The notes beneath the pieces are model-generated. The model was given only the letters and a program-made list of their open reading frames with translations. It was not told where the DNA came from and searched no databases. Below, one piece after another: positions 10,388 to 21,211 of a stretch of 64,000 bases of DNA. The DNA comes from Zingiber officinale. Lineage: Eukaryota > Streptophyta > Magnoliopsida > Zingiberales > Zingiberaceae. The stretch spans positions 12,635,317 to 12,699,316 of the forward strand of contig NC_055996.1 of the NCBI RefSeq assembly GCF_018446385.1, in the 5' to 3' direction. Position 1 is the first letter of the stretch, and every line of letters starts with the position of its first letter. The translations under genes and the position numbers were made by a program.

Positions 10388-10480
10388 TTCTTGCTGATGA
10401 GATAAATGATGGATGACGAGTCCGATTTAATCCATTCCATTCGACATGAGGACGAATCGAGGCATTTGTCTGAAAGAAAT
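10388..10480 (+). ncRNA. Box C/D snoRNA, copy 2 (25S rRNA guide)
   Basis: It has the same guides as copy 1 (CGAGGCATTTG before D box CTGA at 10470-10473; TTAATCCATTC in the middle). Box C is ATGATGG at 10406-10412, 68 nt end to end. An alternative C box CTGATGA at 10394-10400 is framed by ATTTCTT and AGAAAT, which could form the terminal stem, so the 5' end is uncertain by about 15 nt. Only three substitutions separate it from copy 1 in the 68-nt core, none of them in the guides. Confidence 0.72.
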
Positions 10481-10527
10481 TCTATCTCTTTCTTCTTTTT
10501 CGTTCAAATTGCATCTCATACTCATTT

Positions 10528-10617
10528 GGATTGGCATTATGATGAATCTCATATCATTTCTGAGAATTTTTTTATCTGACAGAATTTAAACCTCCTACTC
10601 ATTCTGAATGCCAATCC
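10528..10617 (+). ncRNA. Box C/D snoRNA with a 10-bp terminal stem (25S rRNA guide)
   Basis: A perfect terminal stem GGATTGGCAT (10528-10537) / ATGCCAATCC (10608-10617) encloses a consensus C box ATGATGA (10539-10545), a D' box CTGA (10560-10563) and a D box CTGA (10604-10607). The guide before the D box, CCTCCTACTCAT, is complementary to ATGAGTAGGAGG, a word I recall from plant 25S rRNA. This is the structurally most convincing of the three and sits 48 bases after copy 2, as in plant polycistronic snoRNA genes. Confidence 0.75.
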
Positions 10618-11320
10618 GAGTTTTCTTCAGCAATGTAGATTGTTGTTCTCCATTCACTATTAGATTTGTTGTCCGATCATGCTCGTCATGTTATGGAACT
10701 TCAATCTTTTTTCAATTGAATTTTCTTTTTAGAACGGTATCTACAAAATCTGATTGCGGATAGAGTTTTGTCAAGAATCCATTAATCGATGTGTTTGTAT
10801 TTGTATTAATCTATCTTTAATTCTTTCATCATTAATTGATGGTGAAAAGGGAATAATTTTGTTCGTGAGTGTGTTTTGTTATTGTTAAAATAGTTCTTTT
10901 ATATGATCCAAACGGAAGCAAGCCAACCAAATGAACCTGACCAACCTACAATTGAGCGAATCAGATGTGCTCGAAAATGATGTGTAGTCAGAACGGATTG
11001 TGCAATGCTAAAGGCCAACAAATCAGGTGGATCAAGCAGGTTGTTTCTGTTTTGTGCTTCAGTTAGAGTGTCTTGTATATATCTTTCTGTAATAAGTAAC
11101 TTCATCCAAAATATTGTAAAATGAATTCAGAATGCGTAATATTTGCCTAATTTATACTTCATATCCTAATGATAGATGTCGAGTCACAAGGAGTATTGCA
11201 ACCATAATTTGTAGTAGTTTGGATAAGAATTGAATGGTCAATCCTATTAAAAAATTTTAAAATTTAATTTAATATTTATTGATAAATAAAGATTAAACGG
11301 TAAATTAGAGAAAAATCCTC
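10618..11320. other. AT-rich DNA downstream of the snoRNA cluster, nothing recognised
   Basis: It probably contains the 3' end of the snoRNA precursor and then intergenic DNA. A 68-codon frame at 10899-11105 (minus) has no known motif. Confidence 0.5.
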
Positions 11321-11990
11321 AATCTTAATTTTGCATGCAATCCCCATGTCCAAAAAATTTTGTTTCCACTCCCTGCATGCAAAGTATTACTTGTTTCAAC
11401 TCCCTCATGCAAATATTGATACCTAAATTGCCCCTCAAATTTTTTAGGTACAAAAATTTCAAAATTGAGTACAAAAAATCCAAAAATGAGTATAATTCTT
11501 CTTAAAGTCAGTACTTTATATTATAAATCGAGTATATTTTCTATCAAAATTGTCCCTTTATTTTTTAGGTATCAAAAGTCTAAAAATAAGTATAATTCAT
11601 GTTAAATTCAGCACTTTACACTATAATCTAATACTCTATACTAGGATCCAGTATATTTTCTATCGAAATTAACCCTCATATTTTTCGGTACAAATAGTCT
11701 AAAAATGAGTATAATTCCTATTAAATTCAGCACATTAAACTAAAATCGAGTATATTTTGAGGTGAAAAAAGAATCGTACTCAATTTGATAAAAAATATAC
11801 TAGATTCTTAGTTAATATACTCAATTTAAGAGGATTTATACTGATTTTTAGACTTTTTGTACCTAAAAATATCATGGGCAATTAGGTAAAGATGTTTGAC
11901 TGGGGAGTGAAAACAAAAATTTTCATGGATGGGGACTGCATGCAAAGATTTATTTACCAATAGGGACTGCATGCAAAATTACCCAAGATT
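11321..11990. mobile_element. Inverted-repeat (foldback/MITE-like) element, about 670 bp
   Basis: The ends are imperfect inverted repeats of about 100 bp: TAATTTTGCATGCAATCCCC at the left and GGGACTGCATGCAAAATTA at the right, each followed inward by a second TGCATGCAAA block. The inside has about three diverged units of roughly 110 bp with AAAATGAGTATAATTC and GAGTATATTTT. No coding. Superfamily unknown and no clear target duplication. Confidence 0.6.
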
Positions 11991-12644
11991 AAATCAATTT
12001 GATATTTATTAAATTTGTTAAAAAATCAAATCAAATTATCAATAATGATATTAATAAATAATAGATTGAAAATGTATATAATAAATAAATAAAATGTATT
12101 TATAATTTTTAAAATTTAAAATTTATATATATAGCATTGCTCTGTTATGGATTGTAGGCTTCTACTATAGTGTTCATGTGTCTAGATTCAATTAGTTTTT
12201 TAAATCAACATTTTCTTAAAAAGAATAATTATATAAATATCTAAAAATTTTAATCTTAAACATTATAACCTGCAAAGAAAAATCTTATTAGTTTAAACTC
12301 CTAAATTCTAAAATTTTAAACCCTAAATACATATAATATACCATGTGTATCTAAAATTTTAAATTTTGAACACTTACTCTAAAAGGGAGTTTAAATCCTA
12401 GTGAAAAATCTTATTGACTCAAACTCATTATAACCTAATTTCCAAAATTCTAAAATTTTAAATCCTAAATATATATAATATATCCTTAAAAAAAACATTC
12501 GCTCCTGGTTCTAAATTCTCTAATGGCGATTGGCGCTGCCCTACAGAGACTATTTTTTGTTCTAAGAAATGTATTGTACCGTAGATCCTTCGATAGAACC
12601 AACCTTAGATGTGATGACACGGCTAAACAAATCATTCACTAAAC

Positions 12645-12812
12645 CCATGCAAGAGCATGCGGTGGTCACATTAATGGACATTCGCTAGCTAAGAGAACTT
12701 CTTAGGTTAGGGTACTATTGGCTGGCTTACTATGAGGAAGGGGAGAATGACAGCATAAAGTTTGTGTAGGTGTAAGAAGTGTCAGACTCAAGGGGATTTC
12801 ATCCACGCCCCT
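12645..12812 (+). mobile_element. Ty3/gypsy integrase zinc-finger fragment, copy 1
   Basis: The translated fragment resembles the HHCC finger that opens Ty3/gypsy integrase (HARACGGHINGHSLAK, then a GYYW motif, then CKKCQTQGDFIHAP). It is an isolated fossil of under 200 bp with a few breaks and no other part of the element nearby. Confidence 0.65.
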
Positions 12813-13118
12813 TCAACGTCTGTTTTTTTAAGCAAATTGCTTCTCCCACCCCTGACAAGGAAGTTTAAATCCTAGAGAAAAATCATATTAACTCAAACTC
12901 ATTATAACATAATTTTAAAATCTTAAAATTTTAAACCCTAAATATATATAATATATCCTTAACAAAAACATTCGCTCTCAGTTCTAAATTCTCTAATGGT
13001 GATTGGTGTTGCCCTAGAGAGGCTATTTTTTTATTCTAGGAATGTATTGTACGGTAGATCCTTCGACATAACCAACCTTAGATGTGACGACACGGCTCAA
13101 TAAATCATTCATTAAACT

Positions 13119-13288
13119 CATGCAAGAGCATGCAGTGGTCACATTAATAGGCATTCGCTAGCTAAGAGAACTTCTTAGGTTAGGGTACTATTGGCTGGCT
13201 TACTATGGGAAGAGGAGAATGACAGCATAGAGTTTGTGCATAGGTGTAAGGAGTGTCAAACTCAAGGAGATTTCATCCACGCCCCTTC
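13119..13288 (+). mobile_element. Ty3/gypsy integrase zinc-finger fragment, copy 2
   Basis: This is the second copy, made by the tandem duplication, with the same HHCC-finger resemblance. It has a few breaks, and its divergence from copy 1 shows that the duplication is old. Confidence 0.65.
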
Positions 13289-13332
13289 AATGTCTATTTT
13301 TTTAAGCAAATTGCTTCTCCCACCCCTGACAA

Positions 13333-13555
13333 CCCCCCCTTTTTTTCCTTGTATTTTTTTTTCAATTTGATTTATTTTTTATTTAGTTTTATTTTTTAAT
13401 CAATTTTGTTTATTATCTTTTTCATCAATACTTGTATTTTTTTAAAAAAAATTTATTTTTTAATCAATTTTATTTATTATTTTGTTCATCAATTTTTTTA
13501 TTTTTTTTATTTTATATAATTTTTAACATATGTCAAAATCTCACCCTTCCTTTAA
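13333..13555. other. T-rich low-complexity DNA
   Basis: It contains runs of T and TTTATTTTTTA-type words and no gene. Confidence 0.8.
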
Positions 13556-14105
13556 ATTACCTTCCTAATTCGATATTTAAATTACCCTCATCCAATCATT
13601 GACACATGTCAGAACTTCCACTCCTTTTAAATTGCCCCACTTCAACCCTTGACACATAACACATGTCAGAACCTCTCACTCTCATTAAATTACTCACCCT
13701 CCAACCCTTGACACCTGTCAAAACACCTCCCCTTTAAATTACCCCTCTTCAAAGCTTGACATATGACAGAACCTTCCCTCCCCTTAAATTACTCACACTC
13801 CAATCCTTGACACATGTCAAAACACCACTCTTCATTTAAACTACCCCTCTCCAACCCTTGACACATGTCAGAACCTCTCCTCTCTTTAAATTACCCTCTT
13901 CCAACCATTGACACATGTCAAAATCTCTCCTCCCTTTAAATTATCCCTCTTTCAACCCTTGACACATGTCAGAACACATGTCAAAACATCCCTTTCCCTT
14001 TAAATTACCCCCTCCAACCCTTGACACATATTAGAATCTCTCCTCCACTTAAATTATCTACCCTTCAACTCTTGACACATGTCAAAACCTCCCCCTTTAA
14101 ATACT
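13556..14105 (+). repeat. Minisatellite, about eleven units of about 50 bp
   Basis: The word CCCTTGACACATGTCAGAAC recurs about every 50 bases, followed by a pyrimidine-rich stretch and CTTTAAATTACC. TGACACATGTCA is itself nearly palindromic. Confidence 0.9.
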
Positions 14106-14462
14106 CCTCTCACACTTTATTTTCAGTCACACCTCCCTCCACTGCTATCTTCCTCTCAGCCTATCCTTCTCTCTTCCTAGAACATAATTATCTTTTTAGC
14201 CATTACTTTTCGTAATTCATAGGAAAAAATTATGGATGACTATTTGGATTTATTTTTATATAGTTGATCAATTAAGAATGATGTTCATAGTGGAGAGAGT
14301 ATCTCCAACAACAATCTCGATTATACAACTGAATTTATCACATATAAGGTTAGTTATTATAATTATTTTATGCATATTAGTTATTTATTTTATAAGTAGA
14401 GAAATTATGTTAAGATTGGATAATGTCATACTTATACATCTTTGTTATATTTTTTTTATATA

Positions 14463-17000
14463 GATATTTAAAATAGAGAAGATATGATAAATTGGGCGAA
14501 GACGCTTGGTCTGAATAATGATATTATAGTAGTTATTAAAAATTCTGCTAATTTAAAAGGTGACAAGATGTCAAAGTACCATCTTATGTGTGAAAGAGGT
14601 AGAAAGTACAAACCGCCACGATATCTAATTGATGGGCAATCCTTAAAAAAATACTAGGACTAAAAAATGTAAATGTCTATTTGAGCAATATAATGAGGTA
14701 TACCAATACCTCAAGATGGTGTGATATGGGGTTTAAGAGTTATTTGTCGTTTTCATAATCATCAATCAGTAGAATAATTGATAGTCATAAGTACCCATGT
14801 AGGTTAAAACCAATAGAGAAAAAATTTGTACTCGACATGGTCAACAACACAACACCTCCTGAAATTCTTAGTATTTTGAAGGAAAAAAGACCCGTCAAAC
14901 ACTATGGGAATCAAAAATATTTACAATGTCATTTTCACAAACAAATCCGCTAAACGGAGCGGCCTAAATTTTATTCAGTATGTCTTGGAGCAATTAATCA
15001 AGAAAGAATACCTCCATAATTACCGTACAAATTTAGACACCAACGAAATCACAGATATTCTTTGGGTTTATCCAAAAAATTTAGAGTTGTTTGTCAACTT
15101 TTCGTATGTGTGAATCATTGATGTCACATATAAGACCAATGAGTATCAGATACCACTATTGGAGGTTATGGGTATCACATCTACAATGTGAATTTACTCA
15201 CTTATGTTTGCATATCTTAGTAATGAGAGGACAGAACAACTAACATAGGCATTAGGTACCTTAAAGAAGTGGATGGTTGAAAAAGATGCATCGTTGCCAT
15301 TGATGTTTGTTTCAGATCGAGATTTGGCGTTTATTAATACCATTGAAACATGTTTTCCCAATGCACATCACATCCTTTGTATTTGACATATAAACTAGTG
15401 TGTAATAAAGAAATTCACCCCTATGCTTGAGCTGGAGTGACAACATTTTTATGCGTTATAACACTCACTCATTAATTCATCAACACAATGGTCTTACTAG
15501 CAGAAGTGGGATGTCATGCGCAAGGAGTATCGACGATTCGAGGGTGTTCTAAATTACCTTTGGGAGACATGGTTACACTCTTACAAAGAGCGTTTTGTTT
15601 CAGCATGGATTGATACATGTATGCACCTCGGGAGTAATTCAAATAAAAGGTATAGTCACTTTATAACTTTATTATTTCATTTTTGTTCATTATTGTATTA
15701 TTTCAATTCTTTTCATTATTAAAACACAATGCATTTTTTTATTACAGGGCAAAGTCTGCACAAGCGAGACTGAAGTTATATTTGAGAGATATCATGCCAC
15801 CCCTACAAACATCTTTTAAAAAAAATATATAAGATGTTGATAATTCAGTTCGAGGATATTAACAAGTTGTTCGAGAGATTTCTCAATATTTCATGCCATC
15901 AACATTTGCATATGACATTTTCAATCAAACAAGGTGTTTGATTGCATTAGAGGTAATGAAGTTGATTTTTGGTCAGCTAAAATACGCTGAGGAAGCATCT
16001 CACCAGCTAGCCGGTAGATGCAACTGTTCTATCAAAATTATATATGGATTGTCATGCGAGCACGATCTTGCACATTACTGTTATTTTTTCATTCCAATTC
16101 CGCTACAGAGTATCAACACTCATTGGAGGAGATTGTCTATGCACGTACATCGATTTAATGATGAGGGAGCATGACCCAACAGGACATCCCACGTTGTTGA
16201 TATATTAGATGGGATGAATCCACATATGTAAGAGCATATGATAGACAAGTTTTTCGATATGATAGATTCATCTCAAGTATAATTCGGACCCCTTCGTATA
16301 ACACAGAACATAGAGGTCGACCTACAAGTAGAAATGAGCAAAGTAGACGTCGCATACCTTCTTTTGCAGATGCATCCACTTCAGGATCTAGGGTCTCTCA
16401 ACTGACTACAACATCTCGAGGGAGAGGAAAACGTGGAAGGGGGTCGAAGATTCGCATACTCAAACGACTCATGATCACTCTCCAGTTCCACCTATCCTTG
16501 ATACTTATATTGAGAAATTACTTGTGTCTCTGTAGCATTATATTTCCCACACTGTTGATGTTCAACTTGACAATCATTGTGGATTCAGGGCAATAGTTTC
16601 ACTAATTGGGTATGGTGAAAAAGGTTGGTTTCAAGTATGATTCGAGCTTATAGAAGAGATTCAACAAAATAAGGATCTATATGATCAACTTTATCTAGAT
16701 CAAAATTTGATAGTCAATCTATTATTCTCATTGTATTGGTTCGAGCTGTGAGCACCAGATATGTATTAGATGGACTCTCTGTCTTTGGGAATTGTCATCA
16801 CATCAAGGTATAATCTTGTACTGCATACATTTGGTGAAAATGTTGAGAGTTATTTTACTCACATGCCATTACGAACTCCTCCAGTTCCAAACTAAGAGCG
16901 TTGAGAAATAGCTATTGTCCATGTTGGCAATCACTTTGTATAAATTTTCTTACACTCTCATTATCCTGTAACACCCATTCTAACATAGTGGTGACAACAT
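14463..17000 (+). pseudogene. Mutator-like (MULE) DNA transposon transposase with OTU-like C-terminus, decayed
   Basis: MULE transposases cut and paste their element in the nucleus. In order: an N-terminal FAR1/WRKY-like region (about 14463-14800, with WAKTLGL and KYHLMCERG), a transposase core (about 14905-15760) with the patterns IYNVIFTN, IIDVTYKTN and FVSDRDLAFI, a SWIM zinc finger (GRCNCSIKIIYGLSCEHDLAHY split over 16013-16080; CxC...CxH) and an OTU-protease-like tail with DNHCGFRAI (about 16570) and a GNHFV block (about 16927). Several in-frame stops and frame changes interrupt it, for example just after FSYV at 15111. The long terminal inverted repeats of MULEs were not found, and the minisatellite just upstream may be part of the same element. 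Confidence 0.7.
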
Positions 17001-18335
17001 TCATCGTACGAAGCTAAAGGATAAGTCACTCGTTATAGGGCATGTGTTCATTTGTGGTACAAAATAATAGGTACGTTACCAAATGCGTCGGGAGCAAAAT
17101 TTATAGGTAATATTGATTAATATTTCTATTTTTATATAGTTTTTTTTTTTGTGTATTATTACATATACTCTTTATTTGAAAAAAAAATGTTTGTTCCTAA
17201 GTTATAAATGTGTTTACTATTAATTGTTAGTATTTTTGTTAGTTTTATATATATAATTGTTATTTTGATCCATATTTTTATATTTTTTTAAATTTATATA
17301 AATAATAACTCCTAAAAATCTACAACTAAAAAATAAAAAAATAATATAAACATATAATAAAAAAAATTAAAACGAATAAGGATATAAGCATAAGCACCTC
17401 TAAAATTTGAGGTGGGACCAGGCAAGGACATATAAGAGGGGTGCGAAAAGTACCTCTCTTTTTTAATTTTAAATCCTAAAAATATATATAATATATCCCA
17501 AAAAAATAAAAAATAAAAAGATTCTATTTGAGTGTCTGGATTGAGGCCTAGGCAACGCCTGGATTGAAGTTAGGGTGCCTAAATTGAGTGCGCTGCTTAT
17601 AACTAAAATTTTTATTAAAATCTAAAGTTTAAATCAATTTAGTGTGCTGTTTGTTGCTCTCCTCTGCTTGCCCAGAGAGAACAGCGGCCATCGGCACCTC
17701 CTTGTGCATCCTCCGCAAGCCGCTAGAACAGTCAAGAGCACAAGCTGTTGGTGCAGCCTCCTCTTGCGCACGCTCGCGCCATCACACGTCCCTTACATAG
17801 TTGCTACCCATGGCGCTTGCACCATCACGTCCCCTATATAGTTGCTGCCCATTGAGATGCCGATGAGGATGCTTGGTTCTAGTGACACATCTGGATCATC
17901 TGTAATGCAAGATCAACAATTTCACATGAATTATATGATTCATGCAATCCATTGTCAATTTTACTATAAAATTCGATCAATTGATCCAGATTGATTGATT
18001 TAGTGTTTCCGGATTGTATGATCCGGATTACAATTTTGCAAACCATGTTGCAACTGAACACTTGTCAGTATTACTTCTCTTTTTCTTTCATGCTTTGGAA
18101 AAAATAAGATGTGTGATAACAATTACAGCTTACCAGAGCACAAGTAATAACATCTTAGATAAAGATGCTCAGCACTAGCAAAAGTACTAAGAAAAACAAT
18201 CGAAAACTAGTAAAAGTACTAAGAAAGAACAATCAATTCAATGGGATTCTATTCACAATCAACCTATAAAGAACACCAACAACAGCCATTCATGATATCA
18301 CGGCAAGAATGACAGTACTTCAGATACCAAACTGG
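17001..18335. other. Intergenic DNA, nothing recognised
   Basis: 17110-17520 is AT-rich. 17640-17880 is GC-richer with a 65-codon frame lacking any motif. 17880-18335 is the region just 3' of the RMA-like pseudogene. Confidence 0.5.
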
Positions 18336-19103
18336 CTAGAACCAAACAAGGCTAGCAATTACCAGAGCACCAACAAGAAATAGCAATGCCTTGAGATAGA
18401 CATCAGCTTGTTGTCCATTGTGAACTTCCTGGGGAAATCCATGAACATGGTGCACCCCTGGAATGCATGGCCATACCCGTAAGGAAAACCAGTGCCGGGG
18501 CCATAAGCCGCAGTTGCAGCAGGGAACCCATGAACTTGAAAGCTAAGCAACGGGACAAGCCACCGATGGCAGCAGAGAATGTGTAGTTACCAAACCTAGT
18601 GCTGCCCACCGGAGCTCCGCCCATGAACCATGGACTCCCATGGTGGAAGTTGTTTAGGTCAGGCGGCAGCAGCAGCGCCGTTGCGGGCCTCTGCCCAGCT
18701 GGGCGGTGAGGAATGTTCATACTGGGTGACGTTTTCGACCGTGGGTCAATGGAATTCTTCCCTCAGCCATAGAGAGGTACCAACTTTTCTTCCTCGATGA
18801 TGGCCTTGCAGACAGGGCATTCAGAAGATTGAGCGTGACTATGGAGTCATTGGTAGAGGCAGGGCCAGCAGTAGAGGTGACCACAGAGGGTCACCACAGG
18901 GTCCTGGGCCAACTCGAACCAGATGTTGCATTCAAAGCTACTTGCATCATTGCTGCAACTATTTCGCTGAAGGAAGAGCTCTGCGGATCCCCACTAGACG
19001 AAGACGATGACTCCCCAATTCCACTTGCCATCTATGAAGCCGCAAAGTCGAAACTTACAAACGAGAAGAAAAGAAACAAACAACGAGGAAGATACAACAA
19101 AAC
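18336..19103 (-). pseudogene. RMA-like RING membrane-anchor E3 ubiquitin ligase, degenerate main exon
   Basis: RMA proteins (RNF5/RNF185 relatives) are small ER-anchored ubiquitin ligases. On the minus strand, ATG at 19031 begins [20 protein letters not shown]. The RING follows ([48 protein letters not shown]). Then come PHRPAGQRP, FGNYTFSAAIGGL and SFQVHGFPAA, and a C-terminal anchor KALLFLVGALVIASLVWF ending at 18336. It is broken: there are two in-frame TGA codons (one just after WPCLYQ, one after LVPLYG), at least three frame changes, and the second zinc-binding Cys is Trp. An acceptor-like CAG before 19103 suggests a 5'-UTR intron. The retained intron argues for a decayed gene duplicate, not a retrocopy. 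Confidence 0.85.
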
Positions 19104-19419
19104 CTGATCGGAATTGAAAACACTGATTAAACGAATTATTCAACGGGGATTCAATGAATCGTCGAACAACCAAACCCTAGCATATGCTCGCGAACGCGGA
19201 ATCAGAATCAAATGATCCAACGAGATACCTTTGCGAGATCATAATTCCCAAATAATAATACTCGTATCTTCTATCGTTCTAGGGTTGAACTCGACGACAT
19301 AAACATATCTCAGACGCGTAAGAGGGCAAATATGTGAGTTTCACCCACAAAAGAAAATCTCACGAAATCACAAACAAAAACCTAATCGATAGTGAGAGTA
19401 GCGAACAAGGAGTACCTGG

Positions 19420-19682
19420 TAAAAGAGATATAACAGAATTATCCAAATTGACCGGATTAAATTACCAAATCAAATCATATTAGTATTTGGATTATTCTAA
19501 TAATTCTGTTATAATTATTCTCAGAATTATTCATAGAATAATTCTGTTATTTATTAATTAGTTATTTGACCAAGTACTTTTGAACATTATATATTGTGTT
19601 GTCCTTAGGGCAAATATTAATGAACAATAGAGTTTATTATTCTCATCTTATTCCTTCCTCTCTCCCTATTCTTCTTCTTACA
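19420..19682 (+). repeat. 5' LTR of the 263-bp-LTR copia element
   Basis: 263 bp, AT-rich with ATTATTCT words. It ends CTTCTTACA directly before the primer-binding site. It begins TA instead of the usual TG, as does its 3' partner. Confidence 0.92.
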
Positions 19683-19952
19683 TGGTATCAGAGTCATCTA
19701 TCTCTCTCTCTCTCTTTTTTATCTTCCCTCAATTTCTTGAGGCTGAGATCGTATAAACGGCGAATTTTAAATTTTTCCCTCAAGCCCCTTATTTTCTCCT
19801 ACATGTTTTAATTTTCTTATTCTTCTCTATTTTTCAAAACAAACGAAAAATACTTATTTTCTTCCGCTGCCAACCCCTTTGCTTCTCTTTCCTCTTCCTT
19901 AATCTCTATTTTTTTTTCCCACTACCACCGGACAAGTTATTTTTTACTTTAG

Positions 19953-21190
19953 ATGTCAAATACTCTACGACATCAAAGAGGACAAAAGCAAAGTCCGGAC
20001 CGATGTCAAATTTGTCACATCGTTGGTCATACTGGAAATATATGCCCTAAAAGACTTGATCGGTCTAGGGTAAAATGTCAAATTTGTCTTGGAATTGGAC
20101 ATTTTGGTATTCAATGTCCTAGTCCATTTGATTCAAATTTCATTGGTGGTTCTACAGTCTCAAGACAACCATCTATTTCACAAGTATATCCTAAAGTTCT
20201 TTCGTCTGTGCCTACTTGTGGTAAAAACCCAGAGTTCTCATCTACTGATTGGTATATTGACACTGGAGCAACTCATCATGTCACATCAGATTATAATATC
20301 CTTACAGACGTAATGTCATATTATGGCTCAGATACGGTGCAAGTAGGCGATGGTTCAGGTTTGCAAATTGCTAATCTTGGAAACACATATGTTCATTTAT
20401 CTAATCGAACTTTTCACATGTGCAATGTCTTTCATGTTCCATCTATCACTAAAAATTTACTTTCTACACGCCAGTTTTGTCTTGATAACAATGTCATTTT
20501 TGAATTTCATCATAATCATTATCTTATAAAGGATAGAGGAACAAATGCTATTGTGTTTTATGGGAGAATCAAAAATGGCCTCTATTGTCTTCAGAGTTCT
20601 TCAATCAAAGCTTTTGTTGGTGAACGCACAAATAAACCAGCTTGGCATGCTCGACTTGGTCATCCTTCCCTTTGTATTGTTTAGTCAATCATCAATAGGT
20701 ATGGCTTACCTACTTCTATTACCTCCTCTTCATCTTATTCATGTAGGGCCTGCATGGAATCTAAAAGTCATAAGCTACCTTTCTCTTTATCTGATCATGT
20801 TTCTAATTTTCCACTTGAAATAATCCATTCTGATGTTTGGGGCCCTGCACCTATTTTGTCTAATCAAGGTTTCCAATATTATGTTACATTCATTGATCAT
20901 TTTAGTAAATATACTTGGCTTTATCCTATGAGAAGGAAATCTGATTTATTTGATATATTTTGTAATTTTCAAATTCAAGTTGAACGATCTTTTAATCGTA
21001 AAATACTCTCTTTTCATTCTAATTGGGGAGGCGAATATCAAGCTCTCCATCGTCATTTTGTCTCTTGTGGAATTGTTCATTGAGTTTCTTGTCCTCACAC
21101 TCCAGAACAAAATGGCTCTGCTGAGAGAAAACATAGACATATAATTGAAACTGCCTTAGCTCTTCTTCATCATGCATCAGTTCCGCGCAA
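19953..21190 (+). pseudogene. Copia coding remnant: zinc knuckles, protease and first part of integrase
   Basis: The part at 19953-20684 is open and shows two CCHC knuckles (CQICHIVGHTGNIC, CQICLGIGHFGIQC), the protease active-site motif WYIDTGATHHVTS and a pre-integrase region ending in the HARLGHPS finger motif. Around 20750-21190 integrase core motifs are seen (IIHSDVWGPAP, YYVTFIDHFSKYTW, HTPEQNGSAERKHR). It is a fossil with a few breaks, interrupted by the solo LTR that starts at 21212. Confidence 0.85.
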
Positions 21191-21211
21191 ATTTTGGGAT
21201 AAAGCTGTTAG

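Larger units (their letters stand above)
12386..13332. repeat. Direct tandem duplication of a 473-bp block
   Basis: Copy 1 is 12386-12858 and copy 2 is 12859-13332, both running from GTTTAAATCCTAG to CACCCCTGACAA, about 90% alike. Each carries a Ty3-type integrase fragment. A related word (AAATCCTAAA..TATATAATATATCC) occurs again at about 17470. Confidence 0.85.

Noticed and set aside
10236-10480. Hammerhead ribozyme, from TGACGAGTCC...GGACGAA in both copies
   Set aside because: The core CUGANGA is not met (A replaces the first C), GAAA is GAAT, and no cleavable stem III site fits. The C/D box layout with rRNA complementarity explains the conservation better.
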